Assembly (NCBI RefSeq): GCF_003025035.1
Contig: NZ_PYJN01000022.1
Span: 62,001-126,000, forward strand
Source of the DNA: Rhizobium sp. SEMIA4064
GTDB taxonomy: Bacteria > Pseudomonadota > Alphaproteobacteria > Rhizobiales > Rhizobiaceae
Direction: 5' to 3'
Length of the DNA stretch: 64,000 nucleotides
Shown one piece after another: positions 37,768 to 47,066 of this stretch (position 1 is the stretch's first letter; each line of letters begins with the position of its first letter). A model generated the notes under the pieces. It made no database searches, had not been told where the DNA came from, and worked only from the letters and a program-made list of their open reading frames with translations. Both the position numbers and the translations under genes were made by a program.

Positions 37768-39174
37768 TTACATATGGATCGGCTTGAAGAAGGTCGCGAG
37801 GGCGGCTTCCTTCACGGCTTCCGACATGGTCGGATGCGCATGGCAGGTGCGGCCGAGATCTTCCGACGAGCCGCCGAATTCCATCAGCACCGCAATCTCG
37901 TGGATCATTTCGCCAGCGCCGAAGCCGACGATGTGGCCGCCGAGAACGCGATCGGTCTCCTTGTCCGCCAGGATCTTGACGAAGCCATCCGTCGCGAGCA
38001 TCGCGCGGGCGCGGCCGTTGGCGGTGAAGGGGAATTTGCCGACCTTGTAGGCAATACCCGCGGCCTTCAGCTCTTCCTCGGTCTTGCCGACGGAGGCGAC
38101 TTCCGGCTGCGTGTAGACCACGCTCGGAATGACGTCGTAGTTCACGTGGCCTGCCTGGCCGGCGAGGATTTCGGCGAGCGCCACGCCCTCGTCTTCCGCC
38201 TTGTGCGCCAGCATCGGGCCCTTCACCACATCGCCGATGGCATAGATGCCGGCGACATTGGTCTTGAAGTGGCCATCAATCTCGACGCGGCCTCTGGCGT
38301 CGAGGGCAACGCCCGCCTCTTCCAGGCCGAGACCGGCCGTGTACGGCTTGCGGCCGGTCGACACCAGCACGACATCGGCATCGAGCACCACCTTGTCGCC
38401 GCCCTTGACCGGCTCGAAGGTGACCTTGGCGCCGTTGCCGACCTTCTCGACGCCGGTGACCTTCGCACTGAGATGGAAGTCGACGCCCTGCTTGGCCAGC
38501 ATACGCTGGAACTGTTTCGAAACTTCGCCGTCCATGCCGCCGAGAATCGTGTCGAGATATTCGACGACGGTGACCTTGGCGCCGAGGCGCGACCAGACCG
38601 AGCCGAGTTCGAGGCCGATGACGCCGCCGCCGACGACGATCATGTTGGCCGGCACCTTGTCGAGCGCGATGCCGCCGGTGGACGAAATGATCACCTTCTC
38701 ATCGATTTCGAGGGACACGCCCGGAATGCCAGCAACGTCGGAGCCGGTGGCGATGACGATGTTCTTGCCTTCGATCTCAGTCACCTTGCCGTCATCGGCC
38801 GTGACGGAAACCTTGCCGGCAGCGACGATCTTACCGGTGCCCTGGAAGGCATCGATCTTGTTCTTCTTGAAGAGGAAGGCGACGCCGTCGACATTCGACT
38901 TCACCGTCGCATCCTTGTGCGCCATCATCTTCGAGAGATTGAGCGTCGGTGCTGCGACTTCGATGCCGAGCGCGTCCATGCCGTGGCCGGCATGATGGAA
39001 CATTTCGGAGGCATGCAGCAGCGCCTTGGACGGGATGCAACCGACATTGAGGCAGGTGCCGCCGAACGTGGTGCGCTTTTCGATGACTGCCACCTTGAGG
39101 CCGAGCTGCGCCGCCTTGATAGCGCAGACGTAGCCGCCAGGGCCGGTTCCGATAATGATCACATCGTAGGACAT
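37768..39174 (-). CDS. lpd: Dihydrolipoamide dehydrogenase (E3)
   Basis: The 468-residue flavoprotein reoxidises the lipoyl groups of 2-oxoglutarate dehydrogenase. FAD motif DVIIIGTGPGGYVCAIKAAQ, redox disulfide GGTCLNVGCIPSK (C41 and C46), NAD-binding VVGGGVIGLELGSVW and the C-terminal His-Glu pair in HAHPTMSEAVKEAAL are all present. It is the last gene of the TCA block on the minus strand, separated from sucB by four smaller genes. Confidence 0.98.
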   Translation of the reverse strand: MSYDVIIIGTGPGGYVCAIKAAQLGLKVAVIEKRTTFGGTCLNVGCIPSKALLHASEMFHHAGHGMDALGIEVAAPTLNLSKMMAHKDATVKSNVDGVAFLFKKNKIDAFQGTGKIVAAGKVSVTADDGKVTEIEGKNIVIATGSDVAGIPGVSLEIDEKVIISSTGGIALDKVPANMIVVGGGVIGLELGSVWSRLGAKVTVVEYLDTILGGMDGEVSKQFQRMLAKQGVDFHLSAKVTGVEKVGNGAKVTFEPVKGGDKVVLDADVVLVSTGRKPYTAGLGLEEAGVALDARGRVEIDGHFKTNVAGIYAIGDVVKGPMLAHKAEDEGVALAEILAGQAGHVNYDVIPSVVYTQPEVASVGKTEEELKAAGIAYKVGKFPFTANGRARAMLATDGFVKILADKETDRVLGGHIVGFGAGEMIHEIAVLMEFGGSSEDLGRTCHAHPTMSEAVKEAALATFFKPIHM

Positions 39175-39203
39175 GGTTTTAATTTCCTTGTTTTGTAACT
39201 CTG

Positions 39204-39842
39204 TTAGTCAGCCGCCCGCGCCAATGCGAGGCGGATGCCGAAGCCGACAAGTGCCGCTCCGGTGATGCGGTTGAACCATTTGCCGCTGGCGATGAAGCGA
39301 TCGCGGACCGGCTTGACGGTAAAGAAGACGGAGACGCCGGCAAACCAGGCGACGAGTGCCGTCGCCATGCCGATGCCATAGGAAAACTGGATCAGCGCCG
39401 GCGTGTCGTGATGCACGAGCGTCGAAAACAGCGACAGGAAAAACAGCACCGGCTTCGGATTGAGCGCGTTGGTGATGAAACCCGTCGCCAGGCAGCGCCA
39501 GATGGAAACCGGCTTGCGGTCCTCCTCGCCGATCTCGATCTCCTTCACCTTGAAGCCCGGCTCCCGGAAGGACTTGATGCCGAGATAGGCGAGATAAAGG
39601 ACGCCGGCCCATTTGATCAGGCTGAAGAGCATCAGCGATTTCGAAACGATGAGGCCGAGACCGAGAATGGTGTAGCTGATATGGAAGAGCAGCGAGAAGC
39701 CCATGCCGAGGCCGGTCATGACGGCCGCGCGGCGGCCATGCACGATGCTCTGGCGCAGGATGACAGCGAAATCAGCGCCCGGTGCGACGATGAAAATCGA
39801 AAACACCGCCATCAGGCCGAGGAATTCCAACACATATTGCAT
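39204..39842 (-). CDS. LysE/RhtB-family exporter
   Basis: A 212-residue inner-membrane protein with six predicted helices. The family start FIVAPGADFAVILRQSI, with the G(A/P)xx(A/G) core, then GMGFSLLFHISYTILGLG and GFITNALNPKPVLFFLSLF, are typical of amino-acid exporters. The ATG at 39842 follows GGAAAGGG; a GTG two codons upstream is less well spaced. It lies between an SDR gene and lpd in the same direction. Substrate is unknown. Confidence 0.85.
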   Translation of the reverse strand: MQYVLEFLGLMAVFSIFIVAPGADFAVILRQSIVHGRRAAVMTGLGMGFSLLFHISYTILGLGLIVSKSLMLFSLIKWAGVLYLAYLGIKSFREPGFKVKEIEIGEEDRKPVSIWRCLATGFITNALNPKPVLFFLSLFSTLVHHDTPALIQFSYGIGMATALVAWFAGVSVFFTVKPVRDRFIASGKWFNRITGAALVGFGIRLALARAAD

Positions 39843-39860
39843 GATCACTGCCCTTTCCGA

Positions 39861-40616
39861 TCAACGACCGCCGCTCACATCGAGGATGGCGCCCGTTATA
39901 TAGGATGCCTGGGGGCCTAAGAGGTAGAGGATGGCGTCAGCGACTTCTTCCGCCGTCCCCGCCCTCTTCATCGGCAGTTGCGGTGCGATCGCGCTCGCCC
40001 GATCGGGCAGGCCAGCAGCCGCGTGAATTTCAGTATCGATGATGCCCGGCCGCACCGCGTTCACCCTTATGCCCTCAGCCGCCACCTCTCGCGCCAGACC
40101 GACCGTGAACGTATCGATCGCACCCTTGGACGCAGCATAATCGACATACTGTCCGCCGCCGCCCAACGTGGCCGCGACGGACGAGAGATTGACGATCGCG
40201 CCTCCCTTGCCGCCATGGCGGGTGGACATGCGGCGGATGGCTTCCGCAGCCGCAAGCAACGAGCCGGTGATGTTGATGCGAAACATCCGGTCGAGCCGCT
40301 CCGGCGTCATCTCATCCAGACGCTGCACACGGTCAACGATGCCGGCATTGTTGACGAGGCCGTCCAGCCGGCCGAAATGCCCGTCGACTACCGAGAAAAT
40401 CGACCGGATGTCCTCGGGCGAGCCGACATCGCCAGCAATCACAATTGCCTCCCCGCCGGCATCGCGGATCGCGGTGACGACCGTGTCCGCGGCCGCTTTG
40501 TTCGAGGCATAATTGACGGCCACGGCCCAGCCTTGCCGGGCAGCGGCAATCGAAACCGCCGCCCCGATGCCGCGGCTGCCGCCGGTGACGAGAAGAACAG
40601 GGGATTTGCCAGTCAT
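39861..40616 (-). CDS. Short-chain dehydrogenase/reductase in the suc operon
   Basis: A 251-residue classical SDR. TGGSRGIG is at about 9-16, NNAG at about 89-92, catalytic Ser followed by YAASK (about 160), and SYITGAILDVSGG near the end, typical of 3-oxoacyl-ACP reductase-like enzymes. Its ATG overlaps the stop of the preceding exported-protein gene as ATGA, so both are translationally coupled. Function in the TCA operon is unknown. Confidence 0.85.
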   Translation of the reverse strand: MTGKSPVLLVTGGSRGIGAAVSIAAARQGWAVAVNYASNKAAADTVVTAIRDAGGEAIVIAGDVGSPEDIRSIFSVVDGHFGRLDGLVNNAGIVDRVQRLDEMTPERLDRMFRINITGSLLAAAEAIRRMSTRHGGKGGAIVNLSSVAATLGGGGQYVDYAASKGAIDTFTVGLAREVAAEGIRVNAVRPGIIDTEIHAAAGLPDRASAIAPQLPMKRAGTAEEVADAILYLLGPQASYITGAILDVSGGR

Positions 40617-41137
40617 TCGCCGCATCCTTTCAAGGTCAGGACATCCCAGGGGGCGACGGTCGCTTTGCCTTTGCCCCAGATGGAGGATTCACGGATCGAA
40701 GGTCCGAGCGCCGGCAGGACCAGCCGCGCTGCGGCGCCAGCACCCTCCGCCGGCAACACGCTGATATTGCCCGTCACGTCGGAGGCATAGATCATGCCCT
40801 GCCAGACGGTGCAGGCACGCAGATCGGCGCCCGTCACATCGCCTTCCGGGCAGTTGAACATGATCAGGCCGTTGGCGCGCAGTTGATCATCCGAGCGCAT
40901 CACCACACCATCCGCCACGATCGGCGTATTGCGCACAGTAAATTTGAACTTGTTGCTGGCGGCCGCCGCCTCGGAACCGATCGGCTCGAAACGCAGCTCG
41001 TAGGCATTCTCCATGTCGCCGTAGACTGCTTTTTCCTGCACGCATTCATCGGCCAGCGCGGGGGTAGGAATGGCTGTAAACGCCATTATCGCCCAATGCA
41101 CGGGGGCCAATCGCGCCATCGCGTGGTTTGTCGGCAT
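40613..41137 (-). CDS. Exported protein of unknown function, 174 residues
   Basis: An N-terminal segment (APVHWAIMAFTAIPTPALA, then DECVQE) looks like a signal peptide cleaved after ALA. The mature part has four cysteines, including DECVQ, FNCPEG and LRACTVW, which suggests disulfides in the periplasm, and ends LTLKGCGE. I do not recognise a domain. It begins three bases after the preceding small exported gene and overlaps the SDR start, so the three are co-transcribed with the suc genes. Confidence 0.75.
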   Translation of the reverse strand: MPTNHAMARLAPVHWAIMAFTAIPTPALADECVQEKAVYGDMENAYELRFEPIGSEAAAASNKFKFTVRNTPIVADGVVMRSDDQLRANGLIMFNCPEGDVTGADLRACTVWQGMIYASDVTGNISVLPAEGAGAAARLVLPALGPSIRESSIWGKGKATVAPWDVLTLKGCGE

Positions 41138-41139
41138 GG

Positions 41140-41382
41140 TTATTTCCCCCTCGGCTTGGCCAGAGGATCGCTGGCGACAATGCGGCCGGAGGTCCGTTCG
41201 ACATCGCCCATATGGAAGACGGTGATCGACCGGGCGGTGGGATCGGCGTCGCTCAGCGACGCCAGATCGAAATTGCCGCTGAGCTTTACTACGTCGAAAT
41301 CATCCGCGACAGCGGAAAATGGCATCCACGCGGCGACGGCGCACAAGAGTCCGCGCATCGTCCGCATGGGCCATTTCGACAT
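41140..41382 (-). CDS. Small exported protein, 80 residues
   Basis: An N-terminal basic region and hydrophobic core (RTMRGLLCAVAAWMPFSAVA) form a typical signal peptide, followed by DDFDVVKLSGNFDLASLSDA. No family is recognised. AGGGAG lies before its ATG at 41382, which is 14 bp after the sucB stop, and its stop is immediately followed by the next exported gene. The tight spacing and signal peptide are the evidence for a real gene. Confidence 0.65.
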   Translation of the reverse strand: MSKWPMRTMRGLLCAVAAWMPFSAVADDFDVVKLSGNFDLASLSDADPTARSITVFHMGDVERTSGRIVASDPLAKPRGK

Positions 41383-41396
41383 GAGCCAGCGCTCCC

Positions 41397-42620
41397 TTAG
41401 AGATCGAGAACCAGACGTTCCGGATCTTCCAGGCTTTCCTTGACGCGCACGAGGAAGGTCACGGCTTCCTTGCCGTCGACGATGCGGTGATCGTAGGAGA
41501 GCGCCAGATACATCATCGGGCGGATAACGACCTGACCGCCGATGGCGACCGGACGTTCCTGGATCTTGTGCATGCCGAGAATGCCCGACTGCGGCGCATT
41601 CAGGATCGGCGAGGACATCAACGAGCCGTAGACACCACCGTTGGAGATGGTGAAGGTGCCGCCCTGCATGTCAGCCATGGAGAGCTGGCCGTCACGGGCT
41701 GCCTTGCCGAGGCGGCCGATTTCCTTCTCGATCTCGGCGATCGACATCTGGTCGGCATCGCGCACGATCGGAACCACGAGACCCTTGTCCGTGCCGACGG
41801 CGACGCCGATGTGGCAGTAGTTCTTGTAGATGATGTCGGTGCCGTCGATCTCGGCGTTGACGGCCGGGAGTTCCTTCAGGGCGTGCGTGACGGCCTTGGT
41901 GAAGAAGCCCATGAAGCCGAGCTTCACGCCATGCTTCTTCTCGAAGATGTCCTTGTACTTATTGCGCAGGTCCATGACGGCCTTCATGTCCACCTCGTTA
42001 TAGGTGGTGAGCATGGCGGCGGTGTTCTGCGCATCCTTGAGGCGCTTGGCGATCGTCTGGCGCAGACGGGTCATCTTGACCCGCTCTTCGCGGCCGGCAT
42101 CTTCGACGGTGGTCGGCGCACGGGCGGCAACCGGAGCAGCCGGTGCGGCGGCAGGCGCCGAGGCAGCCTTGGCAACAGCGGCAATGACATCGCCCTTCAG
42201 GACCTGGCCGCGCTTGCCGCTGCCATCGACCTGATCGGCGGAGAGATTGCTTTCGGCAAGCAGCTTGGCGGCAGCAGGGGCCGGCGGCATGGCGGAAGCC
42301 GATGCGGCAACCGGAGCAGCGGGTGCCGGCGCGGCGGCAGCAGCCGGTGCGGCAGCCTGGGCCGGAGCAGCCGCAGCGCCGTTGCCGGCGCTGATCTGGC
42401 CGAGCAGCGCGCCGAGGCCGACGGTTTCACCGGCCTGGACAACGATTTCGGACAGCGTGCCGGCTGCGGGTGCGGGAACTTCGATCGTCACCTTGTCGGT
42501 TTCCAGCTCGAGAATCGGCTCATCGGCCTTGATGGCATCGCCGACCTTCTTGAACCAGGTGCCGACGGTCGCCTCGCTGACGGATTCGCCGAGGGTAGGA
42601 ACGCGGATTTCAGTGGCCAT
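41397..42620 (-). CDS. sucB: 2-Oxoglutarate dehydrogenase E2, dihydrolipoamide succinyltransferase
   Basis: A 407-residue E2 subunit. The lipoyl domain has its modified lysine in [11 protein letters not shown] (K43). An Ala/Pro-rich linker follows, then the peripheral subunit-binding domain ([26 protein letters not shown], about 115-145), a second linker and the catalytic acyltransferase domain ending with [13 protein letters not shown], which holds the HxxxDG active site. Length and order match SucB. A YciI-like gene separates it from sucA. Confidence 0.98.
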   Translation of the reverse strand: MATEIRVPTLGESVSEATVGTWFKKVGDAIKADEPILELETDKVTIEVPAPAAGTLSEIVVQAGETVGLGALLGQISAGNGAAAAPAQAAAPAAAAAPAPAAPVAASASAMPPAPAAAKLLAESNLSADQVDGSGKRGQVLKGDVIAAVAKAASAPAAAPAAPVAARAPTTVEDAGREERVKMTRLRQTIAKRLKDAQNTAAMLTTYNEVDMKAVMDLRNKYKDIFEKKHGVKLGFMGFFTKAVTHALKELPAVNAEIDGTDIIYKNYCHIGVAVGTDKGLVVPIVRDADQMSIAEIEKEIGRLGKAARDGQLSMADMQGGTFTISNGGVYGSLMSSPILNAPQSGILGMHKIQERPVAIGGQVVIRPMMYLALSYDHRIVDGKEAVTFLVRVKESLEDPERLVLDL

Positions 42621-42652
42621 TGTTCAGATCCTGATTTTTCGTCGTTATAAAC

Positions 42653-42973
42653 TTAGATGGAATTTCCAGCGGCAGATGGCCGGAGAATGATCGAGGGCAT
42701 TGGCGAGATTTCGATTCGGAAACCGAGCCCGGCGAGAAGGACGGGATCGGCATCACCAAGCGCCTTGGCGGCATCGGCGTCTTCCACGTCGACGACAGCC
42801 ATGCCGAAAGCACCGTCGGCCGCGAAAACCGGACCGACGACTACAGCCGTTCCGGCATCCGCATGTTCGCGCCAATAGGCGGCATGTTGCTGCATGGCGG
42901 CCATCTCCTCCCCTGTGGCGTCATGTGGGAAGCTGGGGCGCGGCGGCATGAGTTTCAGATGAAAATAGGCCAT
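42653..42973 (-). CDS. YciI-like protein between sucA and sucB
   Basis: A 106-residue protein of the YCII-related family: FHLKLMPPRPSFPHDATGEE, HAAYWREHADAGTAVVVGPV and DADPVLLAGLGFRIEISPM follow the family's ferredoxin-like pattern. YciI-domain proteins are small dimers with a His-Asp pair and are mostly of unknown function. It lies 17 bp after the sucA stop and 32 bp before sucB, on the same strand, so it is part of the suc operon. Confidence 0.8.
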   Translation of the reverse strand: MAYFHLKLMPPRPSFPHDATGEEMAAMQQHAAYWREHADAGTAVVVGPVFAADGAFGMAVVDVEDADAAKALGDADPVLLAGLGFRIEISPMPSIILRPSAAGNSI

Positions 42974-42990
42974 CGCGCACCCCTATCGCT

Positions 42991-45975
42991 TTAACCGCCC
43001 AGCGCATCCTCAAGGAATGCAGCGAGCTGCGCCAGATGCTTGGACATCAGGCCCGTCGCCGGAGAGGCGGCGGCCGGACGGCCGGTGTAGCGAACCCGCT
43101 GGTACTTGGCATCGATATGGGCAAGCACCCATTCCAGATAAGGATCGATGAAGGACCATGCGCCCATGTTCTTCGGCTCTTCCTGGCACCAGACCATCTC
43201 CGCATTGCGGAAGCGGCTGAGCTCGTTGATGAGCGCCTTGGCCGGGAACGGATAGAGCTGTTCGATACGCAGCAGGTAGATATCGTCGATGCCGCGCTTC
43301 TCGCGCTCTTCCAGGAGATCGTAATAGACCTTGCCCGAGCAGATGACGACGCGACGGATCTTGTTGTCCTTCTGCAGCTTGATCGGGCCGTCCTTGATGA
43401 CCTCCGCATCGTCCCAGAGCAGGCGATGGAACGAGGTTTCCCCCGCCATCTCCGCCAGGCTCGACACTGCACGCTTGTGACGCAGCAGCGACTTCGGCGT
43501 CATCAGAATGAGCGGCTTGCGGAAATCGCGCTTCAACTGACGGCGCAGGATGTGGAAGTAGTTCGCCGGCGTGGTGACATTGGCGACCTGCATGTTGTCT
43601 TCGGCACAGAGCTGCAGATAACGCTCGAGACGGGCCGAGGAGTGTTCCGGACCTTGACCTTCATAGCCGTGCGGCAGCAGGCAGACGAGGCCGGACATGC
43701 GCAGCCACTTGCGTTCGCCCGACGAGATGAACTGGTCGAAGATGACCTGCGCACCGTTGGCGAAGTCGCCGAACTGCGCTTCCCAAAGCGTCAACGCATT
43801 CGGACGAGCCAGCGAATAGCCGTATTCGAAGCCGAGAACCGCCTCTTCCGACAGCATCGAGTTGATGACTTCGTAGCGGGCCTGGGTCGGCGACAGGTTG
43901 GCGAGCGGGATGTAGCGCTCTTCGGTTTCCTGATCGTAGAGAACCGAATGACGCTGCGAGAAGGTGCCGCGCTCGCAATCCTGACCGGACAGGCGGATCT
44001 TGTGGCCTTCGACCACCAGCGAGCCGAAAGCCAGCGCTTCCGCCATTGCCCAGTCGATGCCTTCACCTGTCTGGACCATGCCGGCGCGGTTTTCCATGAA
44101 GCGCTGGATGGTGCGATGCGCATGGAAGCCCGCCGGGATTTCCGACAGCTTGCGGCCGATATCCTTCAGGCTCTTCATCGGCACGGCAGTCTTGCCGCGA
44201 CGCTGCTCGTCGGCATTGTCGGCCGTATGCAAACCCGACCACTCGCCGTCCAGCCAGTCGGCCTTGTTCGGCTTGTAGGATTGGCCAGCCTCGAACTCCT
44301 GTTCGAGATGGGCGCGCCAGTCGGCCTTCATCTTCTCGACTTCGCCTTCGGTCAACACGCCTTCGCCGACCAGCCGCTCGGAATAGAGCTGCAGCACCGT
44401 CTTGTGGGCGCGAATGACCTTGTACATCTTCGGCTGCGTGAAGGACGGCTCGTCGCCTTCATTGTGGCCGTAGCGGCGGTAGCAGAACATGTCGATCACG
44501 ACCGGCTTGTGGAACTTCATCCGGAATTCGGTCGCGATCTTCGCGGCATAGACGACCGCTTCCGGATCGTCGCCGTTGACGTGGAAGATCGGCGCTTCGA
44601 TCATCTTGGCAACGTCGGACGGATAGGGCGACGAACGCGAGAAGGCTGGATTGGTGGTGAAGCCGATCTGGTTGTTGATGATGACGTGCATCGTGCCGGC
44701 GACGCGGTGGCCGCGCAGACCGGAAAGGCCGAGGATTTCAGCCACGACGCCCTGACCGGCGAAAGCGGCATCGCCATGGATCAGCAGCGGCACGACCTTG
44801 GCGCGTTCGGAGAGCGGAATGATATCGCCATCCCAGAGGGTGGCGCTCATATCCTGCTTGGCGCGGACCTTGCCCATGACGACAGGGTTGACGATTTCCA
44901 GATGCGACGGATTGGCCGTCAGCGAAACGTGCACCTTGGTGCCGTCGAAATCGCGGTCCGAGGAAGCGCCAAGGTGGTACTTGACGTCGCCCGAGCCTTC
45001 GACTTCGTCCGGCGCGTAGGAGCCGCCCTTGAACTCGTGGAAGATTGCACGATGCGGCTTGGCCATGACCTGCGAAAGCACGTTCAGACGGCCGCGATGG
45101 GCCATACCAAACACGGCTTCCTTGAGTCCAAGCTGGCTACCGCTCTTGAGAATCTGCTCCAGCGCCGGGATGAGCGATTCACCGCCATCGAGGCCGAAAC
45201 GCTTGGTGCCCTTGAACTTGACGTCGAGGAACTGCTCGTAGCCTTCGGATTCGATCACCTTCTGCAGGATCGCCTTTTTGCGGTCCGCGCTGAAGTTGAT
45301 GCCCTTGTTGACGCCCTCGATGCGTTCCTGAATCCAGGCCTTCTCTTCCGGATTGGAGATATGCATGAATTCGACGCCGAGCGTCGAACAATAGGTGCGC
45401 TCGAGGATTTCCATCATCTCGCGCACGCTTGCATATTCAAGGCCGAGCACGTTGTCGATGAAGATCTTACGGTCGAGGTCGGCCTCGGTGAAGCCATAAG
45501 CTTCCGGCGACAGCTCCTTGTAGTCTTCCACGGCGGCAGCGATGCCGAGCGGGTCGAGCTTGGCGTGCAGGTGGCCGCGCATGCGATAGGCGCGGATCAT
45601 CATGATGGCGCGGACGGAATCGCGCGTCGCCTGCAGGACGTCGGCGGTATCGGTCGGCTTGCCGGCGGCTTCGGCCTTGGCCTTCACCTTGGTCTCGATG
45701 ACCTTCTCGACGATGCCCCAGTTGCCGTCGAGTGCGGAAACGAGTTCGCCGTTTGCCTGGATCGGCCAGTTCTTGCGCTGCCAGGAGGCGCCCTTGGCCG
45801 CCTTCTTCACATCGTCGGGACTGTCTTCCAGTGCCTTGAAGAACGACTGCCACTCGTCGGCCACCGACGATGGGTCTTCCTCGTAGCGCGCATAAAGCTG
45901 CTCGATATAAGCAGCGTTGGCGCCGTCCAGGAACGAGGTGATTTGAAATTGCTCGTTGGCTTCTTGCCTTGCCAT
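42991..45975 (-). CDS. sucA: 2-Oxoglutarate dehydrogenase E1
   Basis: The 994-residue thiamine-diphosphate subunit decarboxylates 2-oxoglutarate and transfers succinyl to SucB. The N-terminal FLDGANAAYIEQLYARYEEDP, the ThDP region MAHRGRLNVLSQVM, HGDAAFAGQGVVAEIL and GDDPEAVVYAAKIA, and the C-terminal LPHGYEGQGPEHSSARLERYLQL are all typical. The ATG at 45975 has no ribosome site next to it; GGGAGG lies 25 bases upstream beyond a hairpin. Confidence 0.98.
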   Translation of the reverse strand: MARQEANEQFQITSFLDGANAAYIEQLYARYEEDPSSVADEWQSFFKALEDSPDDVKKAAKGASWQRKNWPIQANGELVSALDGNWGIVEKVIETKVKAKAEAAGKPTDTADVLQATRDSVRAIMMIRAYRMRGHLHAKLDPLGIAAAVEDYKELSPEAYGFTEADLDRKIFIDNVLGLEYASVREMMEILERTYCSTLGVEFMHISNPEEKAWIQERIEGVNKGINFSADRKKAILQKVIESEGYEQFLDVKFKGTKRFGLDGGESLIPALEQILKSGSQLGLKEAVFGMAHRGRLNVLSQVMAKPHRAIFHEFKGGSYAPDEVEGSGDVKYHLGASSDRDFDGTKVHVSLTANPSHLEIVNPVVMGKVRAKQDMSATLWDGDIIPLSERAKVVPLLIHGDAAFAGQGVVAEILGLSGLRGHRVAGTMHVIINNQIGFTTNPAFSRSSPYPSDVAKMIEAPIFHVNGDDPEAVVYAAKIATEFRMKFHKPVVIDMFCYRRYGHNEGDEPSFTQPKMYKVIRAHKTVLQLYSERLVGEGVLTEGEVEKMKADWRAHLEQEFEAGQSYKPNKADWLDGEWSGLHTADNADEQRRGKTAVPMKSLKDIGRKLSEIPAGFHAHRTIQRFMENRAGMVQTGEGIDWAMAEALAFGSLVVEGHKIRLSGQDCERGTFSQRHSVLYDQETEERYIPLANLSPTQARYEVINSMLSEEAVLGFEYGYSLARPNALTLWEAQFGDFANGAQVIFDQFISSGERKWLRMSGLVCLLPHGYEGQGPEHSSARLERYLQLCAEDNMQVANVTTPANYFHILRRQLKRDFRKPLILMTPKSLLRHKRAVSSLAEMAGETSFHRLLWDDAEVIKDGPIKLQKDNKIRRVVICSGKVYYDLLEEREKRGIDDIYLLRIEQLYPFPAKALINELSRFRNAEMVWCQEEPKNMGAWSFIDPYLEWVLAHIDAKYQRVRYTGRPAAASPATGLMSKHLAQLAAFLEDALGG

Positions 45976-45983
45976 GGTGATAT

Positions 45984-46006
45984 GCGGACGCTCTCGTCCG
46001 CCTCCC
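45984..46006 (-). promoter_or_regulatory. Hairpin between the sucA ribosome site and start codon
   Basis: GCGGAC (45984-45989) and GTCCGC (45996-46001) form a 6-bp stem with a 6-nt loop. The only good Shine-Dalgarno sequence, GGGAGG (46001-46006), is 25 nt from the ATG. Folding of the hairpin would bring it to about 9 nt. This may make sucA translation depend on the structure. Confidence 0.5.
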
Positions 46007-46098
46007 GACTTGTTTACTTTGCCGGCTTATGGAAATCCGGCGACCACATTTCGTCTGCGATCCCGTGGACCGTACATCTGCTCTTACAAATTCAAAAG

Positions 46099-46133
46099 CC
46101 GGACGGGATGTGCGGATGCCGCTACCCGTCCGG
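46099..46133 (-). other. Hairpin between sucD and sucA (possible attenuator)
   Basis: CCGGACGGG and CCCGTCCGG are perfect 9-bp arms (46099-46107 and 46125-46133) with a 17-nt loop. On the transcript the stem is followed by CTTTTG, a short U run. It lies about 20 bp after the sucD stop, in a 176-bp gap. It could reduce read-through from mdh-sucCD into sucAB. Confidence 0.55.
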
Positions 46134-46151
46134 GTCTTGCTACAGGTAGGA

Positions 46152-47054
46152 TCAGCCCTTCAGGACTTCCACAAGCGTCTTGCCGAGACGTGCCGGCGAA
46201 GGCGACACGCGAATGCCTGCCGCTTCCATCGCTGCAATCTTGTCTTCCGCGCCGCCCTTGCCGCCGGAAATCACGGCGCCAGCATGGCCCATGGTGCGGC
46301 CGGGAGGTGCCGTGCGGCCGGCGATGAAGCCGACCATCGGCTTCTTGCGGCCCTTCTTGGCTTCGTCCTTGAGGAACTGCGCGGCTTCTTCTTCAGCCGA
46401 ACCGCCGATTTCGCCTATCATGATGATCGACTTCGTTTCGTCGTCGGCGAGGAACATTTCCAGGACGTCGATGAATTCGGTGCCCTTGACCGGGTCGCCG
46501 CCGATGCCGACAGCCGTCGTCTGGCCGAGGCCTTCATTGGTGGTCTGGAACACGGCTTCATAGGTCAGCGTGCCGGAACGCGAGAGAACACCGACGGAGC
46601 CCTTCTTGAAGATGGAGCCCGGCATGATGCCGATCTTGCATTCGTTCGGGGTGAGCACGCCCGGGCAGTTCGGCCCGATCAAGCGCGACTTCGACTTCTG
46701 GAGGCGATCCTTGACCTTGACCATGTCGGCAACCGGAATGCCTTCCGTGATGCAGACGATCAGCGGGATTTCAGCTTCGATCGCTTCGAGGATCGCAGCA
46801 GCAGCGCCGGCCGGCGGAACGTAGATGACTGAGGCGTTGGCGCCGGTGGCGTCCTTGCCTTCGGCGACGGACTTGAAGATCGGCAGCTTTTCGCCGTCCT
46901 TGCCGGTCCAGGTTTCACCACCCTTGGAGGGGTGGATACCGCCGACCATCTTCGTGCCGTGATAGGCAAGCGCCTGTTCGGTGTGGAAGGTACCGGTCTT
47001 GCCGGTCAGGCCCTGAACCAGAACCTTGGTGTCTTTGTTGATGAGAATAGACAT
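46152..47054 (-). CDS. sucD: Succinyl-CoA ligase alpha subunit
   Basis: The 300-residue alpha subunit binds CoA and carries the phosphohistidine. The CoA-binding N-terminus [38 protein letters not shown] and the active-site histidine in [21 protein letters not shown] (about residue 250) are intact. It follows sucC, from which it is separated by a DUF1579-like gene; this order is unusual compared with the adjacent sucC-sucD of most bacteria. Confidence 0.98.
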   Translation of the reverse strand: MSILINKDTKVLVQGLTGKTGTFHTEQALAYHGTKMVGGIHPSKGGETWTGKDGEKLPIFKSVAEGKDATGANASVIYVPPAGAAAAILEAIEAEIPLIVCITEGIPVADMVKVKDRLQKSKSRLIGPNCPGVLTPNECKIGIMPGSIFKKGSVGVLSRSGTLTYEAVFQTTNEGLGQTTAVGIGGDPVKGTEFIDVLEMFLADDETKSIIMIGEIGGSAEEEAAQFLKDEAKKGRKKPMVGFIAGRTAPPGRTMGHAGAVISGGKGGAEDKIAAMEAAGIRVSPSPARLGKTLVEVLKG

Positions 47055-47066
47055 GCGAGGCCTTTG

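Noticed and set aside
43036-46149. A 1037-codon open frame on the plus strand opposite sucA
   Set aside because: It mirrors sucA in a GC-rich gene with strong third-position bias, shows no domain and has no ribosome site. It is an antisense shadow.
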